From NCBI GenBank assembly GCA_023254735.1, contig JALRKV010000012.1, positions 62,001 to 126,000 on the forward strand: DNA of 64,000 bases, read 5' to 3'. The notes below the pieces were generated by a model. The model was not told the origin of the DNA. It ran no database searches and was given only the letters and a program-made list of their open reading frames with translations. Position numbers and translations under genes: made by a program. This DNA is from Pseudomonadales bacterium (lineage in GTDB: Bacteria > Pseudomonadota > Gammaproteobacteria > Pseudomonadales > Pseudohongiellaceae). Positions 9,827 through 19,134 of this stretch are shown here, one piece after another (position 1 is the first letter of the stretch; each line of letters opens with the position of its first letter).

Positions 9827-10725
9827 GTGACGATCCAACCACGGGGCTTTCCGAGCAAGACCCTGCTAAAGGTCAGTGTCGAATTGCGCTAGCGATCGAA
9901 TACGATGGTGCGAGCTTCAGCGGGTGGCAGCGACAAACTGCGGCGGGTGTGGCGGGCGATTCAGCTGTGGCCACAGTGCAGCAAGAGGTAGAGAAGGCCT
10001 TGTCGAAGGTTGCCGCTCACAGCGTGAGCGTTACCTGTGCAGGACGAACTGACGCGGGAGTCCATGCCACCAGCCAGGTCGTCCACTTCGACTGCAAGCA
10101 GAATAGGGGCGAAAAAGCGTGGACACGCGGCGTGAATAGTCTTTTGCCGCGTTCAATTCGAGTGCTTTGGGCGCGCGAAGTGGGAGAGGGGTTCAATGCG
10201 CGTTTTACAGCGCAAGCTCGTCGCTATCACTATGTGATTTACACACGAAAACAGGCTAGCGCTATCCTCGACGGGCGCGTCACGCATGTCCCATTTGAAC
10301 TCGACGTCGAAGCGATGAACTTTGCGGCGCAAGCATTGGTCGGCGAGCAGGATTTTACCAGCTTTCGAGCTGCTGGTTGTCAATCCAGCACGCCTAATCG
10401 CAACGTACATAAGGTTGTAGTGAGCGCGCATAGGGATTTTGTTCTTGTCGATATCGAGGCTAACGCGTTTCTCCAACATATGGTGAGAAATATCGTCGGT
10501 AGTTTGCTAGTCATTGGTCGTGGGCTAAAGCCAGTCACTTGGATTCGGGATCTCCTTGAATTGAGAAATAGATGTGAGGCGGCAATGACCGCGGCGCCTC
10601 ATGGTTTATATTTGGTCCAGGTAATCTATCCCGCGGCCTATGGGTTGCCGGCTGGGGCAAAAGCACCGCCTTTTGTCGCTTTAGATTCACCCTCGTCTGT
10701 ATCGAGTTGCACTGTGCAGGAGTAA
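9823..10725 (+). CDS. truA: tRNA pseudouridine(38-40) synthase
   Basis: TruA makes pseudouridine at positions 38-40 of tRNA anticodon arms. The catalytic aspartate is Asp77 in CAGRTDAGVHATSQVVHF. Other family segments are IALAIEYDGASFSGWQRQ and FLQHMVRNIVGSLLVIG. The start is a TTG that overlaps the fimV stop by four bases (TTGA), indicating translational coupling. About 20 extra residues precede the conserved start of the fold, so initiation slightly downstream is possible. The C-terminal 25 residues are an unconserved Pro/Ser-rich tail. Confidence 0.94.
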   Translation: MSDDPTTGLSEQDPAKGQCRIALAIEYDGASFSGWQRQTAAGVAGDSAVATVQQEVEKALSKVAAHSVSVTCAGRTDAGVHATSQVVHFDCKQNRGEKAWTRGVNSLLPRSIRVLWAREVGEGFNARFTAQARRYHYVIYTRKQASAILDGRVTHVPFELDVEAMNFAAQALVGEQDFTSFRAAGCQSSTPNRNVHKVVVSAHRDFVLVDIEANAFLQHMVRNIVGSLLVIGRGLKPVTWIRDLLELRNRCEAAMTAAPHGLYLVQVIYPAAYGLPAGAKAPPFVALDSPSSVSSCTVQE

Positions 10726-10731
10726 TGTCGC

Positions 10732-11370
10732 GTGTCGAATACGTGGATCAAGATGTGCGGCCTCAAACAGCGCGCCGAGATTGAGATCGCCGTCGAGCTT
10801 GGCGTTGATGCCGTAGGGTTGGTCTTCTACGCACCGAGTGCGAGAGCTATTGGTATAAACGAAATTGATGAATTGCTGCCTCGTGAATTGAAGGGCACAC
10901 AGGTAGTTGCCCTTTTTGTTAATCCTTCGGTTGAAGAGGTGCAGGCAGCGCTTTCGTCGGGCCGTATCGATTTATTACAATTTCATGGCACAGAAGAGCC
11001 TGAATTTTGCGAAAGTTTCGGCACGCCTTACCTTAAAGCTGTCGGCGTCGAGGCGGCAGTCGACACAGTGGAAATCGAGGCCAATTTACATCGTTACCAA
11101 AGCGCTCGGTATTTCCTGCTCGACACCTTCGATGCTCAGGAGCACGGGGGCACAGGAACTCGCTTCGATTGGAGACAAGCTGCCGCGCTGAGCGCCGTGA
11201 CTAAGCAGAAGATGATTTTAGCCGGAGGGCTCAACCCTCAAAACGTCGGTGACGCGATAAATCGCGTGAAGCCATTCGGTGTGGATGTTAGCTCCGGAAT
11301 AGAGGCAGCCAAAGGTCGTAAAGACATTATCAAGATGAAACAGTTTTTCGAAGGAGTAAGACGTGCCTGA
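10732..11370 (+). CDS. trpF: Phosphoribosylanthranilate isomerase
   Basis: TrpF catalyses the third committed step of tryptophan synthesis, an Amadori rearrangement on a TIM barrel. The opening [20 protein letters not shown] carries the general-base cysteine, [15 protein letters not shown] follows, and the phosphate-binding [15 protein letters not shown] is near residues 162-176. The conserved aspartate is in FLLDTFD. Start is GTG, six bases after truA; the end overlaps trpB by eight bases. trpF sits apart from trpEGDC, as is usual in Pseudomonas-type genomes. Confidence 0.96.
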   Translation: MSNTWIKMCGLKQRAEIEIAVELGVDAVGLVFYAPSARAIGINEIDELLPRELKGTQVVALFVNPSVEEVQAALSSGRIDLLQFHGTEEPEFCESFGTPYLKAVGVEAAVDTVEIEANLHRYQSARYFLLDTFDAQEHGGTGTRFDWRQAAALSAVTKQKMILAGGLNPQNVGDAINRVKPFGVDVSSGIEAAKGRKDIIKMKQFFEGVRRA

Positions 11371-12583
11371 TATGCAGCAAGACTCAATCGGTTTCGCAGG
11401 TCCAGATAGCCTGGGCCATTTCGGTCCTTACGGCGGAACGTTCGTCGGAGAAACTCTGATAGCCGCAGTTGAAGAGCTCTCGAGAGTCTATGAAGAGGTC
11501 TCGAAAGACCCTGAGTTTTGGGCAGAGTACGACCATGATCTCAAGTACTACGTTGGGCGACCCTCACCGTTATATTTGGCCGAGCGTCTGACGGCAGCTG
11601 CAGGTGGGGCGAAGATTTATCTCAAGCGAGAAGATCTCAATCACACGGGTGCACACAAGGTTAACAATACTATCGGTCAGGCGCTTCTCGCGAAGCGGAT
11701 GGGTAAGACGCGTATTATTGCAGAGACGGGGGCGGGGCAGCACGGCGTTGCTAGCGCTACAGTTGCCGCCCGACTTGGCCTCGAGTGTTTCGTCTATATG
11801 GGTGCTGAGGATATTCAACGCCAGGCGCCTAACGTCTATCGCATGAAGCTGCTTGGTGCGACTGTTGTCTCCGTAGACTCAGGCTCGCGCACTTTGAAGG
11901 ATGCGATGAATGAGGCGCTGCGTGACTGGGCGACCAACGTGGACTCCACCTACTACATAATTGGCACCGTTGCTGGGCCGCATCCCTATCCCCAAATCGT
12001 TCGCGACTTTCAATGTATTATCGGACGCGAAACACGCGAGCAATCGCTTGCGCAGCTGGGGCAACTGCCCGATGCGCTGGTCGCTTGCGTCGGTGGAGGA
12101 TCCAATGCCATTGGCATGTTTCACCCCTTCCTGAACGACTCATCGGTGGCGATGTATGGGGTCGAGGCAGGCGGTGATGGTGTCGAGACGGGGCGTCACG
12201 CCGCGCCACTGAGCGCCGGGGTGCCAGGTGTGCTCCATGGCAATCGAACCTACCTGATGACGGATTCGGGTGGGCAAATAATGGAAACCCACTCAGTCTC
12301 CGCCGGGCTCGATTATCCGGGTGTCGGGCCAGAGCACGCGTGGCTGAAGGATCTCAAACGCGTAAACTACGTTAATGCGACAGATTCGGAGGCCATGAAG
12401 GCATTTCATCAATTGACTCGCCTCGAAGGTATAATACCCGCGCTGGAATCTGCGCACGCCGTCGCATATGCGATGCGGTTGGCGGCGACGATGGCGCCAG
12501 AGCAGTCGGTGGTAATAAATTTGTCTGGCCGCGGAGATAAAGATATTCAGACGGTCGCGAAACTCGAAGGTCTTACGCTGTAA
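11363..12583 (+). CDS. trpB: Tryptophan synthase beta subunit
   Basis: TrpB condenses indole with serine using pyridoxal phosphate. The PLP lysine is Lys99 in [10 protein letters not shown], and the phosphate-binding loop is [12 protein letters not shown]. The opening [19 protein letters not shown] is typical of TrpB1. Length of 406 residues is normal. The first codons overlap trpF and trpA follows after 12 bp, so trpFBA form one unit, placed between truA and accD. Confidence 0.98.
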   Translation: MPDMQQDSIGFAGPDSLGHFGPYGGTFVGETLIAAVEELSRVYEEVSKDPEFWAEYDHDLKYYVGRPSPLYLAERLTAAAGGAKIYLKREDLNHTGAHKVNNTIGQALLAKRMGKTRIIAETGAGQHGVASATVAARLGLECFVYMGAEDIQRQAPNVYRMKLLGATVVSVDSGSRTLKDAMNEALRDWATNVDSTYYIIGTVAGPHPYPQIVRDFQCIIGRETREQSLAQLGQLPDALVACVGGGSNAIGMFHPFLNDSSVAMYGVEAGGDGVETGRHAAPLSAGVPGVLHGNRTYLMTDSGGQIMETHSVSAGLDYPGVGPEHAWLKDLKRVNYVNATDSEAMKAFHQLTRLEGIIPALESAHAVAYAMRLAATMAPEQSVVINLSGRGDKDIQTVAKLEGLTL

Positions 12584-12595
12584 AATAGGAATACT

Positions 12596-13411
12596 ATGAG
12601 TCGCATAAGCGAAGTAAGCGCAGAAGCTGCGCAACAAGGACGTAAATTACTAATACCCTATGTGGTTGCTGGCGACCCTGATTTGCCAACAACCCTCAAG
12701 CTTATGCATAAGCTCGTTGCCGATGGCGCCGACATGATCGAGCTAGGCGTCCCGTTTAGCGATCCAAGCTCAGACGGTCCTGTCATTCAGCGCGGTGTCG
12801 AGCGTGCGATCGCTGGGGGCACTAATCTTGCTAAGGTGCTTGATCTCGTTGCTGAGTTTCGACTTCAGAACAGTTCCACCCCGATTGTGTTAATGGGCTA
12901 CCTGAACCCTGTTGAAATTATGGGTTATGAGGCGTTTGCCACGCGGGCAAGCGATGTGGGCGTCGACGGCGTTTTGATAGTCGACATGCCGCCAAGCGAG
13001 GCGAGTGGTCTGTGTGATCTCCTAAAGGAAAGACGCATCGATACCATTTTCCTTGTGGCGCCAACGACGACGGATACTAGGTGTGCTCAGATCGTAGCGA
13101 ACTGCAGCGGCTATTTGTATTACGTGTCGCTAAAAGGGGTAACCGGTGCTGCGTTGCTCGATACCGAGTCAGTGCGATTAAGCATCGAAAAATTAAGGAA
13201 GATGACGGATCTCCCGATCGTCATTGGCTTCGGAATTAAGGACGCTGCGAGTGCGCGCACGATGGGGGCGTTATCCGAAGGTGTTATCATCGGCAGCGCG
13301 TTGGTTGAGCGCATCGAGAAACTGTCTCCAGGCGACACGTCCTCTGCGCAACAGCTGGCACACGTCACAGAGGTTATAAAGACTGCGCGTGAAGCGCTAG
13401 ATTCGCTCTAG
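12596..13411 (+). CDS. trpA: Tryptophan synthase alpha subunit
   Basis: TrpA cleaves indole-3-glycerol phosphate and passes indole to TrpB. The catalytic residues Glu49 and Asp60 fall at their canonical positions in MIELGVPFSDPSSDGPVIQ. The phosphate-binding region VIGFGIKDAASAR and the VTGA loop are present. At 271 residues it is of usual length. A 128-bp gap separates it from accD, which may have its own promoter. Confidence 0.97.
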   Translation: MSRISEVSAEAAQQGRKLLIPYVVAGDPDLPTTLKLMHKLVADGADMIELGVPFSDPSSDGPVIQRGVERAIAGGTNLAKVLDLVAEFRLQNSSTPIVLMGYLNPVEIMGYEAFATRASDVGVDGVLIVDMPPSEASGLCDLLKERRIDTIFLVAPTTTDTRCAQIVANCSGYLYYVSLKGVTGAALLDTESVRLSIEKLRKMTDLPIVIGFGIKDAASARTMGALSEGVIIGSALVERIEKLSPGDTSSAQQLAHVTEVIKTAREALDSL

Positions 13412-13539
13412 CGTAAAGGCAACGGCATAGAAGGCCGCAGAGTAAAAACAAGCACAGCGTAAGACCCAAGTTTAGCGCCAAAAAAACAGAATAAGCAGAA
13501 TCAATAGCACAACGAGAGACTTTTATAAGGGACGAGTCG

Positions 13540-14484
13540 ATGAGTTGGATAGATAAGATTTTACCGTCGATTGCGAGCGGACCTCGCGACGGCAAGAAAT
13601 CGGCAGTGCCCGAGGGCGTCTGGAAAAAATGTCCTCGCTGTGATGCGATGCTTTATGAAAAATCGCTCAGCGAGAATTCGGACGTTTGCCCTAAGTGTGA
13701 TCACCATTTACGCATCACGGCTCGTCGACGTTTAGACCTATTTCTCGATGAGGGCAGTCAGGTTGAGCTATTTGCTGACCTCGCACCGGTCGATTTATTG
13801 AAATTCAAAGACCTTAAGCGCTATAAGGACAGGCTGAGTGCCGCGCAGAAGGCAACGGGTGAGAAAGACGCGCTGATCGCCATGCGTGGCACTCTAGATG
13901 GCCACCCCTTAGTCACCGTCGCATTCGAATTCAATTTCATCGGTGGTTCGATGGGGGCCGTAGTAGGGGAGAAATTCACGCAGGCCGTGAATACCTGCAT
14001 CGAAGAGGGTTTGCCGCTCGTGTGTTTTTCGACAAGCGGCGGCGCGCGCATGCAGGAGGCGCTGATTTCTTTAATGCAGATGGCCAAAACGTCAGCTGCG
14101 CTAGAGCGGCTAAAGCAAATGAGGCTCCCCTATATCTCGATTCTTGTCGATCCGGTTTATGGTGGTGTCTCGGCCAGCCTTGCTATGTTGGGTGACGTTA
14201 ATATTGCCGAGCCGAATGCGCTGGTTGGATTTACCGGCCCCGACGTAATTCGTCAAACGGTTCGCGTAAAGCTCCCCGAGGGTTTTCAACGCAGCGAATT
14301 TCTGCTCGAACACGGCGCTATCGATATGATTGTGCCTCGCGGCGAGCTGCCAACCAAAGTCGCCTCTCTTCTCGACAAGCTAATGCACTCACGGCGCGCA
14401 GATAACGCAGAATCCGCGTCAGACGCTGACGATAAGAGCGACGAGGCTTCCCCAAAAGAGAATCCGTTAGACGCCGCCAATTAG
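13540..14484 (+). CDS. accD: Acetyl-CoA carboxylase carboxyltransferase beta subunit
   Basis: AccD pairs with AccA to transfer the carboxyl group from biotin to acetyl-CoA, giving malonyl-CoA for fatty acid synthesis. The N-terminal zinc ribbon is complete (Cys31, Cys34, Cys50, Cys53). The crotonase-type core follows, with [21 protein letters not shown] and [19 protein letters not shown]. The C-terminal 30 residues are acidic, Ser/Asp-rich and not conserved. It is followed by folC after 8 bp. Confidence 0.97.
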   Translation: MSWIDKILPSIASGPRDGKKSAVPEGVWKKCPRCDAMLYEKSLSENSDVCPKCDHHLRITARRRLDLFLDEGSQVELFADLAPVDLLKFKDLKRYKDRLSAAQKATGEKDALIAMRGTLDGHPLVTVAFEFNFIGGSMGAVVGEKFTQAVNTCIEEGLPLVCFSTSGGARMQEALISLMQMAKTSAALERLKQMRLPYISILVDPVYGGVSASLAMLGDVNIAEPNALVGFTGPDVIRQTVRVKLPEGFQRSEFLLEHGAIDMIVPRGELPTKVASLLDKLMHSRRADNAESASDADDKSDEASPKENPLDAAN

Positions 14485-14492
14485 AGGCGACA

Positions 14493-15869
14493 GTGAGCTC
14501 TCCCCAACATCTTGCCCCGCGTAGTGATGCGAGCCTTGACGCTTGGCTGACCTATATCTCGCAGATACACCCTCGAGAAATCGAACTCGGCCTCGAGCGC
14601 TTGAGCCGGGTTGCGCAGCGCTTAGGTCTCGCCAAGCCTGCGCCAGTTGTGATTACCGTAGCCGGTACTAACGGCAAAGGCTCGACGGTAAAGACTCTTG
14701 AGGCGGTGCTAATGGAGTCGGGTTACTCGACTGGCGCTTACACCTCTCCCCATATACTCCGCTTCAACGAGAGAATTCGCCTGCAGGGGGAGGAGGCGGC
14801 TGATGAAGATATTGTCGCCTGCTTCGCGCGTATTGAGGCGGTGCGTGAGCCCGAATCACTGAGCTATTTTGAGTTTACGACACTCGCCGCATTGCTACTA
14901 TTTGCCGACAAGTGCGTTGACTTCGCGCTACTTGAAGTTGGTCTCGGGGGGCGACTCGATGCAGTTAATCTCATCGATCCAGACTGCTGCATTATCACTA
15001 ATATCGCACTCGATCATGAAGATTGGCTGGGCAAAGGGCGAGAGAATATCGGCGCTGAGAAAGCTGGCATACTTCGCGCTGCCACGCCGTTCGTCTTCTG
15101 CGATCGCGATCCCCCTGCGAGCGTTCTTGCCCATGCGGCGTCCCTCGGGCTCACGCCAATCGCAATAGGGGCAGATTTCAGTGCCCATGTCAGTGCCCAT
15201 GTCAGTACCCATGTGAGTCCAGTTGAGAGCGCCGATCAGTGGAGTTTTAAGGGCCAGGCCCGAAACGGGGGGCTAATAACGCGCGATGCACTGCCTATTC
15301 CTAACCTTTTTCTCGATAATGTTGTCGGGGCGCTTCAGGGGTTAGCCTGCTTGGACCTACTGCCCGCTGAGGAGATTCTAAGAAGAGCGCTAAATGACTT
15401 GGGTCTTGTTGGTCGCTTTGAGAAGCGTCGCGATTTGACGACCGGGCGCAGGGTGATTTTAGATGCCGCGCACAATGTTGCCGCGGCGGAGCTACTAGCG
15501 CGAAGATTGAAGACGCTATTTCCTGTTGCCGACATCCGCTCGCAGGCCAAAGCCGAGAGCACCCCCACAATTCGCCTTGTACTTGCAGCCATGTCCGACA
15601 AAAATATCGAAGATATAGTGCGAGCTTTAGACCCGTTGGTCGATATCTGGTATATTGCCGCCTTCGAGGGGGCGCGCGCTGCGGGTGCTCGCGAGATTCA
15701 TACGCGGGTCAGCACGACGCTACCGAAGGCGATGATTAGACCTTTCGACTCGGTCCTATCCGCTTATCGTGCGGCCTGTAGTGATCAACCGGATGAGCAT
15801 GCCATGATTGTAGTTACCGGCTCGTTCCATACGCTAGCAGAGGTCGCTGCGCTACCCGATCTCGACTAG
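14493..15869 (+). CDS. folC: Dihydrofolate synthase / folylpolyglutamate synthase
   Basis: FolC adds glutamate to dihydropteroate and extends polyglutamate tails on folates. It is a Mur-ligase-fold ATPase: the P-loop GTNGKGST is at residues 58-65, the GAYTSPHILRFNERIRL segment follows, and the Mur-type VILDAAHNVAAAELL lies in the C-terminal half. The start is GTG with an AGAGG site upstream. An unusual insertion at residues 230-242 consists of a small tandem repeat (SAHV, SAHV, STHV, S), unlikely to belong to the core fold. It lies in the conserved accD-folC-SPOR-cvpA-purF order. Confidence 0.95.
   Translation: MSSPQHLAPRSDASLDAWLTYISQIHPREIELGLERLSRVAQRLGLAKPAPVVITVAGTNGKGSTVKTLEAVLMESGYSTGAYTSPHILRFNERIRLQGEEAADEDIVACFARIEAVREPESLSYFEFTTLAALLLFADKCVDFALLEVGLGGRLDAVNLIDPDCCIITNIALDHEDWLGKGRENIGAEKAGILRAATPFVFCDRDPPASVLAHAASLGLTPIAIGADFSAHVSAHVSTHVSPVESADQWSFKGQARNGGLITRDALPIPNLFLDNVVGALQGLACLDLLPAEEILRRALNDLGLVGRFEKRRDLTTGRRVILDAAHNVAAAELLARRLKTLFPVADIRSQAKAESTPTIRLVLAAMSDKNIEDIVRALDPLVDIWYIAAFEGARAAGAREIHTRVSTTLPKAMIRPFDSVLSAYRAACSDQPDEHAMIVVTGSFHTLAEVAALPDLD
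15178..15213 (+). repeat. 12-bp tandem repeat inside folC, three units
   Basis: The unit TCAGTGCCCATG occurs twice exactly and a third time with one change (TCAGTACCCATG), followed by a partial degenerate fourth. Being a multiple of three, copy-number changes would keep folC in frame. Confidence 0.85.
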
Positions 15870-15958
15870 ACAAGGTGTGCAACCAGGTTAGAATCGAGTT
15901 TAGTTTTGTCATCTAAGTAGATAATCTTAAAGCTATTTATTCTAAAGAGGTGCAGGCA

Positions 15959-16627
15959 TTGCAGCAGGATCCGCAAGAGGTAAGTAGGGGTCGCAAAAGA
16001 AGGGTGGTTGGTACCATCGTCCTCCTCGCACTCGCCTTGATAATTCTGCCACAGCTATTCGATGGCGAAGGTAGTTACCAGCCTCAAGTTCAAAGTCGTA
16101 TTCCCGAGCGTCCAATTATTACGCTGCTGCCCGAGCCGCAACAAGTTCGCCCTGCCATGGTAGGTGATTCACAAAGTCCGTCAATCAGCGCTGAGGCTCA
16201 GGATGAAAGCACTGAGCCCTCTCTTTCCACTCAGGCGTCTATGCCCACCGGGCGTGCTGTGAGTGATAATGCTAGCGAGCCCGCTGAGGTGAGCTCAGAG
16301 GCTAGATCAGAGGCTAGCGCGACGACCGTGTCGACCGAGACTGCTTCGAGGCCGACCCTCAATGCCTCGGGCTTGCCCGAAGGATGGGTGGTTCAGTTGG
16401 GTACGTTTGGGGATATCGATAACGCAAGCAAGCTGCTAGCCGATCTCTTAACCAAGGGATATAAGGCCTATGAGAGGCGTTCTGTGCGAGACGCGCGAGA
16501 AATGTCGACGATTCTAGTCGGACCGGTCATCGATAGAGCCGAGGCCGACCGTTTGCTCGCAGAGCTGGCCGCAGCGCTCGACCTCAAGCCATTGATCAAG
16601 CGATACGAGCGCGAGGTGCTGAGATAA
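15959..16627 (+). CDS. SPOR domain protein, DedD-like
   Basis: A single-pass inner-membrane protein with a short positively charged N-terminus (SRGRKRR), one membrane helix (VVGTIVLLALALIILPQLF), a Pro/Ser/Glu-rich periplasmic linker, and a C-terminal SPOR domain over roughly the last 80 residues (GWVVQLGTFGDIDNASKLL to ILVGPV). SPOR domains bind glycan strands stripped of peptides at the division septum, and DedD helps cell division. I chose TTG at 15959 because AAAGAGG lies 8 bases upstream; a GTG at 15950 is also possible but is directly abutted by that site. The folC-dedD-cvpA-purF order is widely conserved. Confidence 0.85.
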   Translation: MQQDPQEVSRGRKRRVVGTIVLLALALIILPQLFDGEGSYQPQVQSRIPERPIITLLPEPQQVRPAMVGDSQSPSISAEAQDESTEPSLSTQASMPTGRAVSDNASEPAEVSSEARSEASATTVSTETASRPTLNASGLPEGWVVQLGTFGDIDNASKLLADLLTKGYKAYERRSVRDAREMSTILVGPVIDRAEADRLLAELAAALDLKPLIKRYEREVLR

Positions 16628-16628
16628 G

Positions 16629-17144
16629 ATGAGTTCGCTAGGGGAGTCCTTCGGGCAGATCGATATCGCCATATTCGCACTCATCGCGTTATCGGGACTG
16701 TTCGGCCTTTGGCGGGGCATTGTAAAAGAAGTTTTTTCCCTAGCCTCGCTGATCATAGCGATCCTTGTCGTGCGCCTCTACAGCGGTCTCGCCGCTGCGC
16801 AACTCGAGGGACTAATCGATAGCAATGTGGTTCGGCTCGCCCTTTCTTCCGCCTTTTTGTTTATCGGCGTTATGGTTCTTGGGAGTTGGACAATAGCGCT
16901 TCTGCAGAAATTCCTAACTTTCACCGGCCTCAGGCTCATCGACAGAGTGCTTGGTGGCGCGTTTGGACTTGCCCGCGGCGTGCTGATTCTAATGATACTT
17001 GTTTATTTTGTTGAGCCTTTTGCGGGGACTCGGCAGTTTTGGCTTGAATCTACCGCGATTGCTAAGGCTCGAGAGGCGATGGCTGCTGCCGCAGAGTATG
17101 TGCAACCGGTGACGGTTCCGGGCGAGCAGGGCGAGGTCATTTAG
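16629..17144 (+). CDS. cvpA: CvpA family membrane protein
   Basis: A 171-residue inner-membrane protein with about four hydrophobic segments. Family hallmarks include the opening IDIAIFALIALSGLFGLWRGIVKEVFSL and the RLIDRVLGGAFGLARGVLIL segment near residues 104-123. CvpA was named for colicin V production in E. coli; its precise activity is not settled. The gene begins one base after the SPOR gene stop and is followed by purF, the standard arrangement. Confidence 0.92.
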   Translation: MSSLGESFGQIDIAIFALIALSGLFGLWRGIVKEVFSLASLIIAILVVRLYSGLAAAQLEGLIDSNVVRLALSSAFLFIGVMVLGSWTIALLQKFLTFTGLRLIDRVLGGAFGLARGVLILMILVYFVEPFAGTRQFWLESTAIAKAREAMAAAAEYVQPVTVPGEQGEVI

Positions 17145-17228
17145 TTTTTAGTTTTAGGCGTTTAGTCGCGCGGTTTACGGGCGTGTGGTGTAAAATTCGG
17201 CCTTCGGTCGAAGTCTCTGGAGAATTCT

Positions 17229-18770
17229 ATGTGCGGTTTGGTGGGTGTTGTTTCCGACAATGATATCGGTGTCTGTTTGTACGACACGTTAACCGTACTT
17301 CAGCATAGAGGCCAGGACGCAGCAGGAATCATGACCTGCGATAAGGGCAAGTTGAATCTTCGTAAAGACAACGGCCTGGTAAAGGATGTGTTTCGAACGC
17401 GCCATATGCGCAGGCTCACGGGCCAGATGGGAATAGGCCATGTGCGCTACCCGACTGCAGGTTCCTCTAGTCCCGCTCTCGCCCAACCTTTCTATGTAAA
17501 CAGCCCCTACGGCCTCGCCTTAGCCCATAACGGCAACCTCACCAATACTAAGGAGTTAAGCCGTGACCTCTTTAAAGAGGATTTGCGTCACATAAATACC
17601 GACTCTGATTCAGAGGTGTTGCTCAATATCTTCGCGCATGAGCTGCAGCGCCGAAATAAAATGAAGCCGCTCCCTGAAGATATCTTTGCAGCCGTGGCTG
17701 GCGTGCACAATCGCTGCCGTGGCGGATTTGCCGCTCTGGTGATGATAACTGGCTATGGCATAGTCGGTTTCCGCGATCGCAATGGCATCCGACCACTCGT
17801 CTATGGGTACCGAGAGAAAGCAGACGGCACCGGTCGTGATTATATGATTGCTTCTGAAAGTGTCGCATTAGATTCGCAAGGCTTCACCCTCGAGAGAGAC
17901 GTCGCGCCGGGCGAGGCTGTTTATGTTGATGCTAAGGGAGTACTGCATACTCAGGTCTGCACCGAGCCGGGCGAACATTCTCCCTGTATATTCGAGCACG
18001 TTTATTTCGCGCGCCCGGATTCGCTTATGGATGGCATCTCCGTCTATAAGGCACGGTTAAGAATGGGTGAAAAACTTGCCGACAAGCTGATTGCTGAGCG
18101 TCCTGATCATGACATCGATGTGGTCATTCCGATACCCGATACCAGTCGTACCTCAGCGCTTGAATTGGCAAATAGGCTAGGTGTGAAATACCGCGAGGGC
18201 TTCGTAAAGAACCGCTACATCGGTCGTACGTTTATCATGCCTGGCCAAAGCCAACGGCGTAAAAGTGTAAGACAAAAACTCAATGCCATTGATCTCGAAT
18301 TTAGAGGTAAGAACGTCCTGCTCGTCGACGATTCAATTGTTCGCGGCACGACGTGCAAGCAAATTATTCAGATGGCGCGGGACGCCGGCGCTAACAAGGT
18401 TTATTTCGCTTCGGCAGCGCCTGCTATCCGTTACCCTAACGTCTATGGAATCGATATGCCTGCGGCAGCTGAGTTGATCGCATCGGGGAAAACAGAGATT
18501 GAGGTGCAGGAAGCGATCGGCGCCGATTGGCTCATATACCAGAACCTAGAGGACCTAATTTCGTCAGCTTCGGAGGGTAACCCTGCGGTTTCTCACTTTG
18601 AGTGCTCGGTGTTTAATGGCGAGTATGTAACTGGTGATGTTGATGAGATCTATCTACGGCGATTAGAGTCCAAGCGCAATGATCTCGCAAAACTCTCAAA
18701 GTCAGAGAAAAAGGCTGGGAAGGAGAGCAATAGGGAAGCGCAGATCGCGGACATCAATAACGATATCTAG
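17229..18770 (+). CDS. purF: Amidophosphoribosyltransferase
   Basis: PurF makes 5-phosphoribosylamine from PRPP and glutamine, the first step of purine synthesis. The N-terminal nucleophile is Cys2 (MCGLVG), exposed after methionine removal. The glutaminase domain includes HRGQDAAGI and [11 protein letters not shown]; the phosphoribosyltransferase PRPP loop is [13 protein letters not shown]. Length of 513 residues is normal, with a Lys/Glu-rich tail. A TAAAAT-like -10 box lies about 40 bp upstream in the 84-bp gap after cvpA; no clear PurR operator is visible. metZ, common after purF in Pseudomonas, is absent. The stop codon shares the palindrome CTAG with the stop of the opposing yciH. Confidence 0.97.
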   Translation: MCGLVGVVSDNDIGVCLYDTLTVLQHRGQDAAGIMTCDKGKLNLRKDNGLVKDVFRTRHMRRLTGQMGIGHVRYPTAGSSSPALAQPFYVNSPYGLALAHNGNLTNTKELSRDLFKEDLRHINTDSDSEVLLNIFAHELQRRNKMKPLPEDIFAAVAGVHNRCRGGFAALVMITGYGIVGFRDRNGIRPLVYGYREKADGTGRDYMIASESVALDSQGFTLERDVAPGEAVYVDAKGVLHTQVCTEPGEHSPCIFEHVYFARPDSLMDGISVYKARLRMGEKLADKLIAERPDHDIDVVIPIPDTSRTSALELANRLGVKYREGFVKNRYIGRTFIMPGQSQRRKSVRQKLNAIDLEFRGKNVLLVDDSIVRGTTCKQIIQMARDAGANKVYFASAAPAIRYPNVYGIDMPAAAELIASGKTEIEVQEAIGADWLIYQNLEDLISSASEGNPAVSHFECSVFNGEYVTGDVDEIYLRRLESKRNDLAKLSKSEKKAGKESNREAQIADINNDI

Positions 18771-19126
18771 CCGCCGGCGAGTTTCACTTTGTCAAACTGC
18801 TTTTCGAGAGCGGCCTTTAGCGTGTCCCGATGGTCGCCCTGAATCTCTATAATGCCGTTTTTTACTGTGCCGCCGGTGCCGCACTGTGCTTTGAGCGCCT
18901 TCGCGAGAGTCGTAAGTGCTTCTCCCGTCAGGGGCACTCCACTTATCAGACACACCCCTTTGCCCTTACGGCCCTTTGTCTCGCGGCTAATTCGTATAAT
19001 CCCATCGCTTGGAGCCGTATTCATCGGTGTGACACATTTACATTTTCGTAACTGTTTCCCGCATTTTGGACATGACTGTCCAGTGGGGCCGCCGGCGGTC
19101 GAATAGACTAGTCGCGAGGTGCTCAT
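18767..19126 (-). CDS. yciH: YciH, SUI1/eIF1-like translation factor
   Basis: A 119-residue protein with a SUI1 (eIF1-like) fold over its C-terminal two thirds: [21 protein letters not shown] followed by [29 protein letters not shown]. YciH of E. coli affects start-site fidelity and acts under stress. A four-cysteine cluster ([13 protein letters not shown]) at residues 20-32 could bind metal. The gene lies 8 bp downstream of batD on the same strand, so it may be read through from the moxR-bat operon. Its stop overlaps that of purF, giving no room for a separate terminator. Confidence 0.9.
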   Translation of the reverse strand: MSTSRLVYSTAGGPTGQSCPKCGKQLRKCKCVTPMNTAPSDGIIRISRETKGRKGKGVCLISGVPLTGEALTTLAKALKAQCGTGGTVKNGIIEIQGDHRDTLKAALEKQFDKVKLAGG

Positions 19127-19134
19127 GGTTGCGC

